64,000 nucleotides of DNA from Leptodactylus fallax (lineage: Eukaryota > Chordata > Amphibia > Anura > Leptodactylidae), in assembly GCA_947044405.1 (NCBI GenBank), contig CAMRHE010000076.1:6306001-6370000 (forward strand), in the 5' to 3' direction. Position 1 is the stretch's first letter; each line of letters begins with the position of its first letter. The notes beneath the pieces were generated by a model. That model ran no database searches, was not told the origin of the DNA, and was given only the letters and a program-made list of their open reading frames with translations. The position numbers and the translations under genes were made by a program. This document shows, piece by piece, positions 1 through 11,607 of this stretch.

Positions 1-27
1 TGAAGCGCAGATGTGAACCCACCCTAA
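1..27. repeat. Terminal fragment of a dispersed repeat
   Basis: The first bases read AAGCGCAGATGTGAACCC followed by ACCCTAA. Nearly the same string closes a repeat at about 47310-47334, so this is probably the end of another copy that enters from outside the window. The internal part is not visible here, so the class cannot be decided. Confidence 0.5.
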
Positions 28-513
28 GAAAGAAACTACAGCACATTATGTTGACTTCAGTGGTGCTGTTTTTGGCTTGTGTCATAGGGCACACTAGGAG
101 TCGTGGTGTTTTGAACAAAGTGTCAAAAAAGAGTAAAATAAGGAAATGTGTAGACAAGTGCATTACACAGCTCTGTTGTCCCTTTAATCTGGGAGCTGGT
201 GGGGAATGTGTACATGGACTCCATCAATCTTATCAATTTAAGAGGTCTTAACTGACATATCTGAAGATAAATACAAGTGGAACTCCCTATCGAGGACATT
301 TGTCTATACTTCCGAGTTACAGCAATAGACATTAATAGCACTAAGGAAAATATCCTTCATGAGTTCATGATTTTGGTGAGCAGTTCTCAGGTAGTCATTC
401 ATATAAGATCAGCTGAAGCTGCTGATTTTGATGAGTTTCGTTCCATATCCTGTGTTCATGGGGTATGCCAACTTTCCCCTTACAGATATTGTCTTGCAAA
501 AAGAAGATTGAGC
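28..513. other. Unrecognised non-coding DNA
   Basis: Short open frames occur on both strands but none shows a domain, signal peptide or codon pattern that I recognise. I see no repeat match to the rest of the window. Confidence 0.5.
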
Positions 514-663
514 AATCATAGATTGTAAGCCCTTGCGGGCAGGGCCCTGTATCCCACTGTGCCAGTTGGTCACTGTTAGTATTATATGTTTTGTATATCT
601 GGTGTACCGTATGTAAATCCTCATATGTAAAGCACCATGGAATTAATGGTGCTTATAAATAAC

Positions 664-711
<48 letters not shown>

Positions 712-712
712 T
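514..712 (+). mobile_element. L2-clade LINE 3' tail with (AAT)n
   Basis: The segment opens with ATAGATTGTAAGCCCTTGCG and a GGGCAGGGCCCT block, the hallmark 3' untranslated region of L2-clade LINEs. It continues to AAAGCACCATGGAATTAATG and ends in an AAT microsatellite (661-712), the usual variable tail of this family. The same block recurs at 44010-44420 and 58040-58200, here called subfamily A. No coding part is left, so this is a severely 5'-truncated copy. Confidence 0.8.
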
Positions 713-3195
713 GAGCAAGTTGAATTTCAATATGCCCATCCTTTTAGCTCATGGGCAATAAGCTGCCGCCATAGGTCTCAGGTTAATCTCCCTTTTTGAT
801 TGTTGGGGGCATTTGACTCCTCCTGATTTAGAGAGGTTTTACAGATGGAATAACATAAAAAATAAAGTGATACTCAACTACCTGTGGGCCTTATTCAGTG
901 TACTGTCCCCTGTTCTATCCAGTGTCAGCACTAGCCAGGCCAGAAGTGCAGCGACTGAGATGACCACTGTGGTCAATCAATGGCCTCAGAAGTCACCTGA
1001 TGATGACTGATGATGTCACTACTGATACATTATTGGTACCCATCAGAAGAACTGGTAGGTGAGTATCATGTTATTTTTCATTTTACTAAACCCCCAGCCC
1101 ATCTGGGTTCTCCAGTTGAAAACCCCTTTAAATTATGAAGAGTTGCCACCCGAAGGTGAAAGACTCTCACAAAGGATGGGACTCCGTGTTCAAGATAGAT
1201 TTCTGGGACTTGATATTTGTAGGTTATGTGAATACCCATAGAAGCATTATGATGGTTTTTTATTATTTTTTTTAGTAGGAATTTAGGTAGCGTAAGCAGT
1301 AGTGTATGATTTTAGTATGTACTGACTAAACATTAAAGGATGATTTAAACACATTCTACATTGTATCATATTCATATAAAACATGAATATCCGGCTGAAT
1401 TATATTTTTAGTTATTTGAGTTCACCATTGTGGGTCAATTTCAGCAACGTTGAGTTTTGGCAGCCATATTTATTATGGGGATTGGGGGATGTGTTCTCCT
1501 AAGAGGCATAGCAGCAGGCAGTCCATATGGTACAGTAAAGAGAAGAAAACTCAACTGGTGAGTACATCATAATGTAAACCAACTGCTCAGTAGCTTCCAT
1601 CTGCTCAATGCTCGTTTTACTAAATTGCTGATCATAGATTAATTGTAGGATATGGGTTATCAAATGAAAAAATGTTTTAGTGGTAAGTCTAAAAAGTAAA
1701 AAAAAAATCCAAAAATATTTAAAATTATGAATATTGAAAAACTTTTTCATTTTATGTTTTCAAAATTCTTCCACTATTCTTCCACCAGACTCTTTCAAAT
1801 TGATTTGCCGTGGATAATATTGGCAGAAACCTGAAAATCAGGCAGATGATATTCTTATCTCTGTCAGTAGTCATGTTCATTTATGTGTATCAGTAGTTTG
1901 ACTTTCAGGAAAGTTGCAATTAAATCGTCATGATTTACATTGGCAAAACTTAGGCCCCTGGGGGCCCTAGCTGTGTGACATTTAGCAATTTATTTCTTAT
2001 TTTGCTGCAGTGTAGACTCCCGGTGTTATTTGAGTAACAGGGGTACAGGGAAGAAAATAGCGTAAGAATGCTGTGGGCAACCGGAATAACATTTTTGAAC
2101 AAACTTCAAGTGACCCTGCTGTCCTCAATTTCTCCTTCCAAAGTACAGGAGCCTGAATAATGGTTATAAAGGATCATTCACATTTCTGATTTCCTATTAA
2201 TTAGAAAACACTCTCTAGATCATGGGAAACAGAATATACTCACTCCACTTGTACTAGTCTTCGACCTTGATAGGGCTCACAATGCCTATCTTGTTCACGT
2301 AAGGCGAATTGCATGGAAAATGACAAAAACTTTTAATATGTTTTTAAGAATGCACAAGGTAACCAGACTTCTCGTCTAAGAAGCTACACAAGGTGAATGC
2401 AATTTTTTTTGTACAATATAAACAGATTTTAGGGGAATATATATAAAGTATATATGGCCAACCCCACCATTTTGTCAGACTGGTCAACTACAGTATATTA
2501 CAGCATTTGTATGTGGCTATGCTGATCTTCACCCAACAGATCATTTTGGGAAAGTAGGATCAGGCATATTCAGTTTCAAAATGGCGAATCCATTGCTCTT
2601 GCGGTAAATAAGCCACAAGTCATAAGTCATTGCTGCCAAGTGGGTGTAATGTAGATGTGCTTATTGGTTGTGCCATGGGCATGTCCTTTTCCCTCCACAT
2701 GGGGTTCAGCCTTCACACACTACGGCCTCTTTAGTCATGCCAGATGGGATTAGAAAAATGAGTAATTAAAGATTTCCAGTGTCTTTCGGGTCTTCCATCT
2801 GGAGCTGTGTTACAACTATTTAGGCCATGACTATATCTAAAGGCAAAAGTAGCAAACCTGGCTTGGGGCAGAGAAGCAGAACCCATAGGAGCTGAGCACC
2901 AACTCTTATGAAGAATGGACAATCACAATGTATTGCCTTGAGACCGCTGCTCTGATGCTAAAATAAAGGTTCCTGTGTATACAGAGAATTTACTGCCAAG
3001 CTGAACTGTCCTTCATCCTCAGGAAAGTATTGATGAGAATGAACCCTGCAGAAGTTGAATGTCCTTCTTTTTCCGAGTCTCTATATATACTCATGTAATG
3101 GGGATCCAATAGCAGTTTAGGAATCAGAGGTGGATTAAAGGTACCAAGGGTCCAAGGCTGTTCAGAAAGCGTGGGCTCCACCCATTCAAGTCAAA
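713..3195. other. Mostly unrecognised A+T-rich DNA
   Basis: About 810-1135 looks like a dispersed repeat: it has alternating GATGTCA-type segments and ends in AAAACCCCTTTAAA, like other short elements in this window, but I could not find its other end. The rest (1136-3195) shows no repeat match, exon or domain. Short open frames here look like chance. Confidence 0.4.
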
Positions 3196-3199
3196 GATC

Positions 3200-3552
3200 C
3201 CTGTGTCATAATAGTGTCCCATAGTGACCCTCCATGAAGTATATCCTGTGGTGGTCCTCCATACAGTATAATGTTCCATAGTGGCCCCTGCACACAGCAT
3301 AATTTCCCACAGTAGCCCCTCCGCACAGTATAATGTCCCAGAGAGGCCCCCATACAGTATAAGTCCCACAGTGTCTCCTCCACACAGTATGATGTCCCAT
3401 AGTGGCCCCTCCACACAGTATAATGTCCCATAGTGGCCCCTCACACAGTATAATGTCCCATAGTGGCCCCTCACACAGTATAATGTCCCATAGTGGCCCA
3501 TCCACACAGTATAATGTCCCATACTGGCCCCTCCACACAGTATAATGTCCCA
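3200..3552. repeat. Degenerate ~30-bp minisatellite
   Basis: About eleven head-to-tail copies of a 29-31 bp unit built on ATAATGTCCCATAGTGGCCC plus a CTCCACACAGT segment. The copies from 3380 to 3540 are the most alike and those before 3330 are more diverged, suggesting recent amplification at the right side. The unit length and lack of stops keep several minus-strand frames open (3124-3600, 3186-3431, 3206-3538), giving repetitive peptides; these are artefacts of the array, not genes. Confidence 0.9.
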
Positions 3553-5459
3553 GAGAAGATTGGGAGCTTCACTTAACAAATACCTCCAGTAGACTCCCAT
3601 GAACCACAGTGGTAATTTATTTTATCGGTGGATGCCAATGCAGTTTATTAAGAGGTTGGATTATAATGGGGAAAAATGGTCTATTACTTGCCGCTTGGCC
3701 CCCTTGCAGCCTTGGGCCCTTATTATAATCTGCTCCTGAGGGAAGAGAGTACCATACTTGCGTTATACAACCTGATGGCATAGATAGCTGCTGCTCCAGC
3801 CCACCTTACAGTCTTACTCTGAGAATTCTCCATGACCACATGTATTATGTATCTATTCTGACAAAGTACGGGTTAATCCACGCTGATCATCTTCACAGAT
3901 TGTAATGAAATGTATTTTGTCTCTACTGCTGTCTGTAACTCCAGAATTGAACAATATCACTAACAAAAGCTTTCGGAATTAACTACCATATGGAACAGTG
4001 TTTTAGAATTGATTGTAGGTGTTGTTTCATTTTTGGAAATTTGCATAACTAATTTGGCTTAACGTAAGTCATTAATTTAAAAATTTTTAAGCTTTGTTTT
4101 TTGATGCAATATTTTAATTCCCCTAATGAGTATATAGTTCATGAAGCACCAAAGAAGAAAACACGAGAATAAAACACTTAAAGAAGTGGAAGCACTCGAG
4201 TGTTAGAAGAGCTGGTATCACTCCTGCATTAAAAAGGATGATCCCTGAATTTATAGTATTTAAGTATTTACTGAAGCATCTGGTACCTGCCATGACGAAG
4301 ATCTGGGCACCTTCAATTAGGCAGCTCTTCCACGTTGGCTGCTTGTTTTATTCCTGAGTAAAGTTCCCTTCCTTTGGTTAAAAAAAAAACAAAAAAACAA
4401 GGGTTCCAGAGAATGTTTTTCCTATAAGTTTTCACCAACTGTGATCAAATCCAAAAAAGACATACCTAGTAGTAACTTCTTCCATATCAGGAGTGCAGCC
4501 GGGGCGAAAACCAGGGCATATGCCCTGGGTGCTGGTTTTGGGGGGCACCAACAATCACTTTTATATATTTATATACAGAGTAAGGGCAGTGAAATGAACT
4601 TTTGCCCTGGGGGACGGGAAGCCTAAATATAGCTCTGTCCATATCTAAAAGCATTGTCCCAGAATACTAACCTATCTCCTACTCAAAGGATGTCTGTTTA
4701 CTTGGGGGTTCCACCACTGGGATCCTGACTGACCACAAGAACCTCATACACACATATATACACATACATATGGATGTAGCTTGAAACTCCTGAGCCCAAA
4801 TGCAAAGTCTGTAATAGGGTCTCTACGTACCTTCCATTATTTAGAATAGTGGTATATTATATGTGTCAGAGGGAACTTTGGTACCTGTGAATCCCCTATA
4901 GATACAACCCTGCACACACACATAGTAGCTATATTCAAAGTTTATGGTAGTGACAAGGATAGTCACTGTAAATGGTGGCAACTACTCCCCTCCACAAAAT
5001 GGCCATACTTTGGTGACTTGGCTAGTTCCTTACCTAAGATTCTGTTATGTATGTGGGATATTGATAGGAGTTGCTCTGGTTGGACTTACTTTAAAAAGTG
5101 GTGCAGAAAATACTTACAAAGAGAATCTTATTCTCACGAAGGTCTGGCCTGACCATGTTTAAATGGACAATTCATTGCTTTCAGAAGACACCATGCAATG
5201 CTGCATTTGTCCTACGGAGGTACTTCTGAGTAATTAAATACATGCTAAAAGGTTCCTCTTACATTTGATCAAAAGAAGTCCCTGCATTGGATGTCCTATT
5301 ATCAGTTTATTTTTACAGGCCTGTTGTAACAAAAATTAATTGTACAGAGTAGAAACCCCCTTTAAATGCTATGCTGAACTGGAATAGATAACACCCTATC
5401 ATCATTCTTAAAGTGACCTTTCAGTTTTCCCCTTACTAATGTTTATTTGCTTCAGTATG
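3553..5459. other. Unrecognised non-coding DNA
   Basis: No gene or complete repeat is recognised. A small self-complementary stretch near 4500-4625 (CCAGGGCATATGCCCTGG, a perfect 18-base palindrome at about 4510-4527) lies inside what may be an old repeat fragment. A short CA/TA-rich run sits at about 4745-4785. Confidence 0.4.
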
Positions 5460-5461
5460 TA

Positions 5462-7019
5462 CAATGGGTACGGAAAGTATTCAGACCCCTTTAAATTTTT
5501 CACTCTTTGTTTCATTGCAGCCATTTGCTAAAAGCAAAAAAGTTCATTTTATTACTCATTAATGTACACTCAGCTCCCCATCTTGACAGAAAAGAAACAA
5601 AAATGTAGATATTTTTGCAAATTTATTAAAAAAGAAAAACTGAAATATCACATGGTCATAAGTATTCAGTCCCTTTGCTCAGTATTGAGTAGAAGCACCC
5701 ATTTGAGCTAGTATAGCCAGGAGTCTTCTTAGGAATGATGCAACCTCCAGTTCCATCAGGTTGGATGGTGAATGTTGGTGGACAGCCATTTTCAGGTCTC
5801 TCCAGAGATGCTCAATTGGGTTGAGGTCAGGGCTCTGGCTGGGCCAGTCAGGAATGGTCACAGAGTTGTTCCGAAACCACTCCTTTGTTATTTTAGCTTG
5901 TTGGAAGCTGAACCTTCGGCCCATTCTGAGGTCCAGAGCACTCTGGAAGAGGTTTTCTTCCAGGATATCTCTGTACTTGGCCGCATTCATCTTTCCTTCA
6001 ATTGCAACCAGTCGTCCTGTCCCTGCAGCTGAAAAACACCTCCATAGCATGATGCTGCCACCACCATGTTTCACTGTTGGGATTATATTGGGCAGATGAT
6101 GAGCAGTTCCCGGTTTTCTCCACACATACCACTTAGAATTAACGCCAAAAAGTTCAATCTTTGTCTCATTAGACCAGAGAATCTTATTTTTCATAGTCTG
6201 GGAGTCCTTCATGTGTTCTTTGGCAAACTCTATGCGGGCTTTCATATGTCTTGCACTGAGGAGGTTTCCTTCGGGCCACTCTGCCATAAAGCCCCGACTG
6301 GTGGAGGCTGCAGTGATAGTTGACTTTGTGGAACTTTCTCCCATCTCCCTACTGCATCTCTGGAGCTCAGCCACAGTGATCTTTGGGTTCTTCTTTACCT
6401 CTCTCACCAAGGCTCTTCTCCCACGATTGCTCAGTTTGGCTGGACGGCCAGGTCTAGGAAGAGTTCTGGTCGTCCCAAACTTCTTCCATTTAAGTATTAT
6501 GGAGGCCACTGTGCTCTTAGGAACCTTGAGTGCTGCAGAAATTCTTTTGTAACCTTGGCCAGATCTGTGCCTTGCCACAATTCTGTCTCTGAGCTCCTTG
6601 GGCAGTTCCTTTGACCTCATGATTCTCATTTGCTCTGACATGCACTGTGAGCTGTGAGGTCTTATATAGACAGGTGTGTGCCTTTCCTAATCAAGTCCAA
6701 TCAGTTTAATTAGACACAGCTGGACTCCAACGAAGGAGTAGAACCATCTCAAGGAGGATCAGAAGGAAATGGACAGCATGTGAGTTAAATATGAGTGTCA
6801 CAGCAAAGGGTCTGAATACTTATGACCATGTGATATTTCAGTTTTTCTTTTTTTAATACATTTGCAAAAATATCTACATTTCTATTTTTTTCTGTCAAGA
6901 TGGGGTGCTGAGTGTACATTAATGAGAAATAACATGAACTCTTTTGCTTTTAGAAAATAGCTGCAATGAAACAAAGAGTGAAAAATTTAAAGGGGTCTGA
7001 ATACTTTCCTTACCCACTG
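5462..7019 (-). mobile_element. Tc1/mariner-type transposon, family A, complete ends
   Basis: The element is bounded by TA dinucleotides (5460-5461 and 7020-7021), the target duplication of Tc1/mariner insertion. Its ends are long inverted repeats beginning CARTGGGTACGGAAAGTATT. Each end also holds a second, inner copy of the AGTATTCAG/TCCCTTT motif (5661-5676 on the left, 6805-6822 on the right), giving the inverted/direct repeat layout known from Tc1 elements such as Sleeping Beauty. The single gene inside runs on the minus strand and is degraded. With both ends present, the copy could in principle be a substrate for a transposase made elsewhere; that is inference. Confidence 0.95.
5679..6641 (-). 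pseudogene. Tc1 transposase, open frame but catalytically dead (family A)
   Basis: An uninterrupted 320-codon frame encodes a DD34E transposase relative; the family is usually about 340 residues. Residues 10-110 carry the paired-like DNA-binding region with a GRP motif (PGRPAKLS, 64-71). The catalytic core follows: ILWSNETKIELFG has Asn158 where the family has the first catalytic Asp. The block that should carry the second Asp (DNDPKHT) is missing between residues 248 and 249 (near 5897). The Glu of [11 protein letters not shown] is kept (Glu277). A stretch around residues 111-126 reads in a shifted frame, and about 18 residues are missing near the C-terminus. The start ATG is the one expected for the family. 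It cannot encode an active enzyme although no stop interrupts it. Confidence 0.93.
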
Positions 7020-7021
7020 TA

Positions 7022-7845
7022 TATGTGGTAATTACTTGATAATCATCTTAGGCTATGTTCACATTGTAATTTTTCAGTCCGTTGTTCTGATCTGTCAACT
7101 GGGTGTTAATATTCCCTTCCCACGAAGAACTGGTGCTGTGCATCCAAAAACCAGAATGCTAGCCAGAACAAAGGTATAGTAAAAAATCATTCAGCACAAA
7201 ATGTTGGATGTAAAAAAAAACCCACAAACAATGAATATTTTATGCTCAGTAATTCTTCAAATTCATTGCTTTGTAGCATTGACCGGTCTTGACATTTTTG
7301 TTATTTTTTTTACATTTTTTAACAATTATGTTTGATTTAGCAACTATAGTCTTAAAAACAATACTTATAATAAGTTTATTTTATCCACAATCATCAAATG
7401 GTCACTAGCCCACAAAACGTAAGAAGACCTGACAGCAGCGTGAGTGACTGACATGTTATTGTAAAAGCAGTTGCCTTGTGTTTGCATAAAGAGCCAATGT
7501 TCTCTCATAGGGTTGAACAGAGATTTCTTCAATTCTTTTGCTACAGAGTAGGAAATCTCCCGGGGCATTTTATTTTAATATGTGTTATTAATTAACAAGT
7601 TGATAGGAATGAAGCAAAGGAAGAAAATACGTACTTTTTCCCGTCTCCATGGACTGGTACCAATAAAGAAAGTGTCAGCTCGAGTTGAATAATAGACTGT
7701 ATTGAATAGTTATTTGCAATGGTGTAATGTCTAGGACAGCAACAAACTGAAAGGACACAAAAAAAAATTAGGTATGCAAAGCGCATTGTGATATCAAGAT
7801 TATGTAGTAAATAGTTAATATTCTGGCATGGAATAGACAAAGTGG
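7022..7845. other. Unrecognised DNA with a short repeat start
   Basis: From 7050, TTAGGCTATGTTCACATTG resembles the end of a dispersed element also seen near 29562, but the opposite end was not found. The remainder has no recognised feature. Confidence 0.35.
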
Positions 7846-7985
7846 GGGGAATTTATTAAGACTTGTGTTCCCTACGTCAGTCTTAATTCATTCCCCCACG
7901 CAGGATGTGCCAGAATTATTAAGAGGCTTCAACCTGTCTAGGACTGGAGTAGAATTCAGGTATAACTCCATTTTTCTAGCATAAA
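7846..7985. repeat. GAATTTATTAAGACT dispersed repeat, copy 1
   Basis: The segment GGGGAATTTATTAAGACT, then a partly self-complementary TCTTAATTCATTCCC and AGAATTATTAAGAGGCT, matches a second copy at 21957-22060. It is a short non-coding dispersed repeat of unknown class. Confidence 0.6.
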
Positions 7986-8040
7986 TTATAGAATATTTGA
8001 TGGGCCGAGGTCCCCTTCTGAGCTCTGCCCACTTATGAGA

Positions 8041-8390
8041 GTGTTTCTCCAGGGACTCTTTGAATAGTTACTTACACTTGAGATTTTTGTCTGCGAACCT
8101 GAGAGTTTTGGGTTGGTTATGACTACCGGAATTAAAACCCAGCCGAGTCGCTTCGTCTCCCCTTTGGCTCTCCTGTGTTCACTCTTTGTTACCTGTGCCG
8201 TGGGGCTGGCTGTAAAACTACCCCCCCCCCCAATAGCACACGTAACTAAGAGTGAACACAGGAGTGGAGGTGGAGCGATTTGGGGGCTGGTTGCGTTTTC
8301 TGATAACATGACCCAGGGAGAGAACCAACTTAAAACCTACAAGATCCAGAGTAAGTAACTATTCAAAGGCTTCCTGGAGCACCCCTTTAA
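8041..8390. repeat. Hairpin (foldback) element, family H1, copy 1
   Basis: The two halves are inverted copies of each other. CTCCTGTGTTCACTCTT (8169-8185) pairs with AAGAGTGAACACAGGAG-like sequence near 8245-8265, and outer arms around 8047-8095 pair with 8330-8379 (TTTGAATAGTTACTTAC and its complement). A C-run lies in the loop. The right end runs into CACCCCTTTAAA. A related copy lies at 28912-29266. The design fits a non-autonomous DNA element with very long inverted repeats. Open frames on both strands here are by-products of the palindrome. Confidence 0.75.
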
Positions 8391-8812
8391 AAAGTTGTAA
8401 ACAGGGCACAGAAAGTACACCATGGCATATCTTTGCTACAAATATTGGCTATGTGGCAGTTTTCTGGCATAGAAGAAATGATGACAAAATCAGTACTGCT
8501 GCATCTATATTATGTCAATTAGTTTCCATATTGATCTCAAATTTTCTGAGTAAACTTTTTGACATTTTTGGTAGATATGTAAGGTGAAGTAAAGTTCCTT
8601 TTAAAGAGTTGTCTCAAGACAACCCCTGTCCATGCTTAAAGTAAATGGATAAATCCAAGGAAACTCCTACTATAAGCCAGACTAGAGAACCTCTAAGAAG
8701 GACTACTACTCCAGTGATCTTCCCCTACAGTATCCATGTATCACATGATGACCCTACACTACTGCACTACATGTGACACTATAGATCCACTACTGCAGAT
8801 GCAGAATGAAGT
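8391..8812. other. Unrecognised non-coding DNA
   Basis: No domain, exon-like frame or repeat match was found between the hairpin element and the Tc1 fragment. Confidence 0.4.
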
Positions 8813-8814
8813 GA

Positions 8815-9242
8815 ATAAAGAAAAGAGAAATGTAATTCCCATCAATATTTGGTGTGACCTTTGCCCTTTGGAGGAGGAGTCCTGGAAGTGATGATCCGGC
8901 CCCCACAGATATAGCCCTGATCCAGTCTGTCTGGGATGACATGAAGAGACAGAAGAATTGGAGCAAGCCTACAGCCACAGAAGATCTGTGCTTAGTTCTC
9001 CAAGATGACGGGAACAACCTCCTGCTGAGTTCCTTCAGAAACTGTCTACAAGTACCGAGAAGAACTGATGGAAGGCAAAGGACAAAGGTCACACCAAAAT
9101 ATTGATGGGATTTACATTCCTTTTTATATTATTTACTTCATTTTGTTAATTGACAGTAAGAATGCCTTCTATTTCTGGAAGCGTTTCTTACGTTGCAGCA
9201 TTTTTTTGACCCCTAACTACTTACACAGTACTACAGATAACG
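8815..9242 (+). mobile_element. 3' fragment of a Tc1-type transposon, family D
   Basis: The last part of a transposase gene (8854-9105) is followed by a decayed terminal repeat: AGCATTTTTTTGACCCCTAA and then ACACAGTACTACA near 9225-9237. The 5' end and most of the coding region are absent. Its protein and terminal sequence differ from those of families A, B and C in this window, so it is a fourth lineage. Confidence 0.75.
8854..9105 (+). pseudogene. Tc1 transposase C-terminal remnant (family D)
   Basis: The frame includes LIQSVWDDMKRQKNW, the counterpart of the IESVW-H-MKRQK segment that contains the catalytic Glu in this Tc1 lineage; here the expected Glu reads Gln. It continues through LCLVLQDDGNNLLL and ends PRR-D-(-)-K-TKY-like at PKY. 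Several small deletions have removed residues in the last third. There is no start region, and the fragment is certainly non-functional. Confidence 0.75.
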
Positions 9243-9245
9243 TGG

Positions 9246-10065
9246 AAACCTCTAAAAAGACAAAAACTTCCAAAAATTTTTATAAATTCATTCAACTTCC
9301 ACTTCTTCCTTTTCTAACGCTACATTCCAGTTGTTTTAATATATCGTCATGTCTGTAGTCAATAACTATGTCTAAATAGTCTAGTAAATCACGGACGTCC
9401 CACTGCTGACAGCAATGGGAAAAAAATTTGGACAAAAAAAAAAAAATCTCCCTTCAAAATTTGGGATGTTAAACAAACCGAACCACTCATTGAAGTTTTT
9501 AATTAAGGATTCAGTGTTGCATCTCTTCTAAGACATTAAAATTCAGGTGCAGTCATTAATCTTTCTAAACGAATTCACCTGTGGCTAATACTGATGTATT
9601 TTCTATGAGACTTGTCATGGACGGCAAACTGCATGCATAACCACTCTACACTTAATTACACAAGGGATTATCGTTAGTGTCATAAAGATAAAACCATGCT
9701 AGGAGCACTACATAGATTTCTAAGCAATGCACCATTTCATTTTGGTTAGCGAGAACATAAGTATTTAAGAATATTAAAAGTTAATTTACATCATAGCTGA
9801 ACTGACGTGACAGGTCACAAAGAGGTCATGCTCTAATGATGCCTAATGAGAATATCTCAATTATCATAAAACGAGAGTACTGAGGAACAATAACATCCAG
9901 ACCTTGCCCACTGTAAGAGAAGTTAACAGGGCATTCGGCAGATAATATTAGTCCAGGTGTAAATAAGTGCTGGATGGGCGTCCAACCCATCTAGCAGGTC
10001 AAGGGCTCGCATAGTGCCCAAGAACTTACTTAGCCATATCCAAGGAGCCCATCAGTGGTATAAGT
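9246..10065. other. Repeat-poor A+T-rich island; possible conserved non-coding DNA
   Basis: From about 9480 to 9900 the sequence is free of recognisable repeats and has high-complexity A+T-rich text with several TTAATTA/TAATTA-type cores (for example AGTTTTTAATTAAGG near 9495). That texture is typical of non-coding elements near developmental genes, but conservation cannot be judged from one sequence. No exon is seen. Confidence 0.3.
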
Positions 10066-10069
10066 TAGG

Positions 10070-10418
10070 TTAAAGGAAGTCTACCACCTCCCCCAAGCAT
10101 ATTCAACTATTCCCATCATGTTACAGAGCACAATACAGTGATAAACAACATACTTTTAAACTTTTATGCAAATGAGGAAGTAGGTGCACTGGAGGTGGGC
10201 CTTCAGCCCTGGGAGCACTGCTCTTTCTACTCAAGTGGGATGGGTGATGTTATAGCAGAGGGAGTTTCTGTACATGGTTATGGGGATGGCCATATTGTAT
10301 GAGCTTCTCTTCTTCTGTTAGCAGTAAATTCCAACTGTGATAGAATCGGTGAAGGGGCATCTATTAATTCAGGTAAAGAGCTGGACTTGATGGAGGTGGT
10401 GAAAGGTCCTTTTTAAGC
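10070..10418. repeat. MITE-like element with TTAAA(G/A)GGA-type ends
   Basis: The left end TTAAAGGAAGTCTACCACC is mirrored by GGTGGTGAAAGGTCC plus TTTTTAAG at the right end, giving imperfect terminal inverted repeats about 350 bp apart. There is no coding capacity. The ends resemble those of the other short elements in this window that start TTAAAGGG, consistent with a non-autonomous DNA element. Confidence 0.6.
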
Positions 10419-11020
10419 CTTACTTCACCTCTATTGAATGAAAACTTGATTATAAAAGATGATAAAGAGAGGTAAGTGGCAAGGCCAGCGCCAAGGGCAT
10501 GTGGATCATTTGGACTTCTGTCAACCCTACCCTTGTCTTGACCTACCCATACTGTCATACCTACCTCCCTCCCCCACCAAGGTTAGTGGGTCATAGGTTG
10601 CTCTCAGGTCTCTCTAGGGTTGTTAACAGCCCTGGTACTTGACATGGATATTGTGTGGATTTGTATGGTATAATCTATTGCCTCGAGGCACCAGGTCACA
10701 CACTTGAACCTCACTGAGCAACCTGAGCCAGGAAATTAGGAAATAAATAAGGTAAGACTGTTGGCCTAGGAATGTAGAAAGGCTGTCCATGCTCAGATTA
10801 ACATTTACCAAATTTGCTGATTTGATTATCTAATGTGTATGGTGGTGTCCTGACACCATCCTGTCCTTCCTGCAGATGTTAGGAGAAAACACAATTGATC
10901 TATTTGATTTCAGCATGCCCAATTTTGTGTTCTTATGGGAAACAAACTGGCGCCAAGGATGTCTGACAGAAGCTCACTCCCCTATCCCCTTTGAGACCAA
11001 AGCCAAAGGGAGTCAGTTAG
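10419..11020. other. Unrecognised non-coding DNA
   Basis: No gene or repeat is recognised. The frames at 10364-10558 and 10623-10811 on the minus strand show no domain. Confidence 0.4.
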
Positions 11021-11024
11021 ATAG

Positions 11025-11300
11025 TGACATAGTAGATAAGGTGGGATATAGATGAAGTCCATCAAGTCCAACCTATAAACCAACCAAGTTGATCCAGAGG
11101 AAGGTGATCAGATGAAAACATTCCTTCCCAACTCCAAAGATTGGACTATGTTTTTGGATCAACATCCTATCCCAAAAATTTCTGTCTCCCATAAAATATA
11201 TTATTACTTTCAAGAAAGGCATCTGGGACCCTCTTGAACATGTACAAGTTACCAGTCATCACCACATCTTGTGTATAGTGTCCTCAATGTGAGCAGTGCA
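11025..11300 (-). mobile_element. CR1-like LINE 3' end, minus strand
   Basis: Read on the minus strand the segment contains CTTCCTCTGGATCAAC and then GGTTGGACTTGATGGAC, the characteristic last 200 bases of a CR1-type LINE lineage. The same CTTCCTCTGGATCAACACTG string follows the coding remnant at 34990-35010. Only 3' untranslated sequence is present. Confidence 0.65.
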
Positions 11301-11339
11301 AGTTAATACAGTTTATGTACACTGTGGAGATAAAGTACT

Positions 11340-11590
11340 GAATGCCAAAGGACCAAGGCAGTGTTTGGCTGGGATTCCTTGGGCCATAAGATAAAATTAG
11401 TTTTGGGGCCCAACCTCCAACAACCCTAAGGAAAGACCATATTAACAATCAAATTTAGGTTTCTTCTGTTGGACCACTATTGTTTGGACCCACAAGAGGA
11501 TCTTTGGACATTTTGGTGGGCCAATCTGACACTGGACCAACCTCCTTGGAAGCAATGCAAAATTTAAAAGAGGACCGCCACCTACCATCT
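11340..11590 (-). repeat. GTAGCTATAGGGG repeat, part 1, split by the Tx1 insertion
   Basis: This stretch and 14926-15000 together form one older dispersed repeat whose minus-strand end reads GGTGTAGCTATCGGGAGCG. Its interior GGTCTACAAC-(insertion)-GGTAGGTGGCGGTCCTC aligns with the uninterrupted copy at 21724-21860. Other pieces lie at 32890-33030 and 57238-57345. The class of this repeat is unknown to me. Confidence 0.6.
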
Positions 11591-11607
11591 TCCATTAATG
11601 TCTTTTT

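Noticed and set aside
3124..3600. Repetitive 158-codon frame on the minus strand
   Set aside because: It follows the tandem unit and has overlapping equivalents in other frames; there is no start context or domain.
5761..6552. Plus-strand open frames of up to 113 codons inside Tc1-A
   Set aside because: They are antisense shadows of the transposase frame. The same applies to plus-strand frames at 22850-23752 (Tc1-C), 12904-13796 (Tx1), 20913-21641 (CR1) and 41514-42987 (piggyBac).
8113..8358. Possible small secreted protein frames at 7986-8358
   Set aside because: Mirror-image frames on both strands come from the inverted-repeat structure of the hairpin element.
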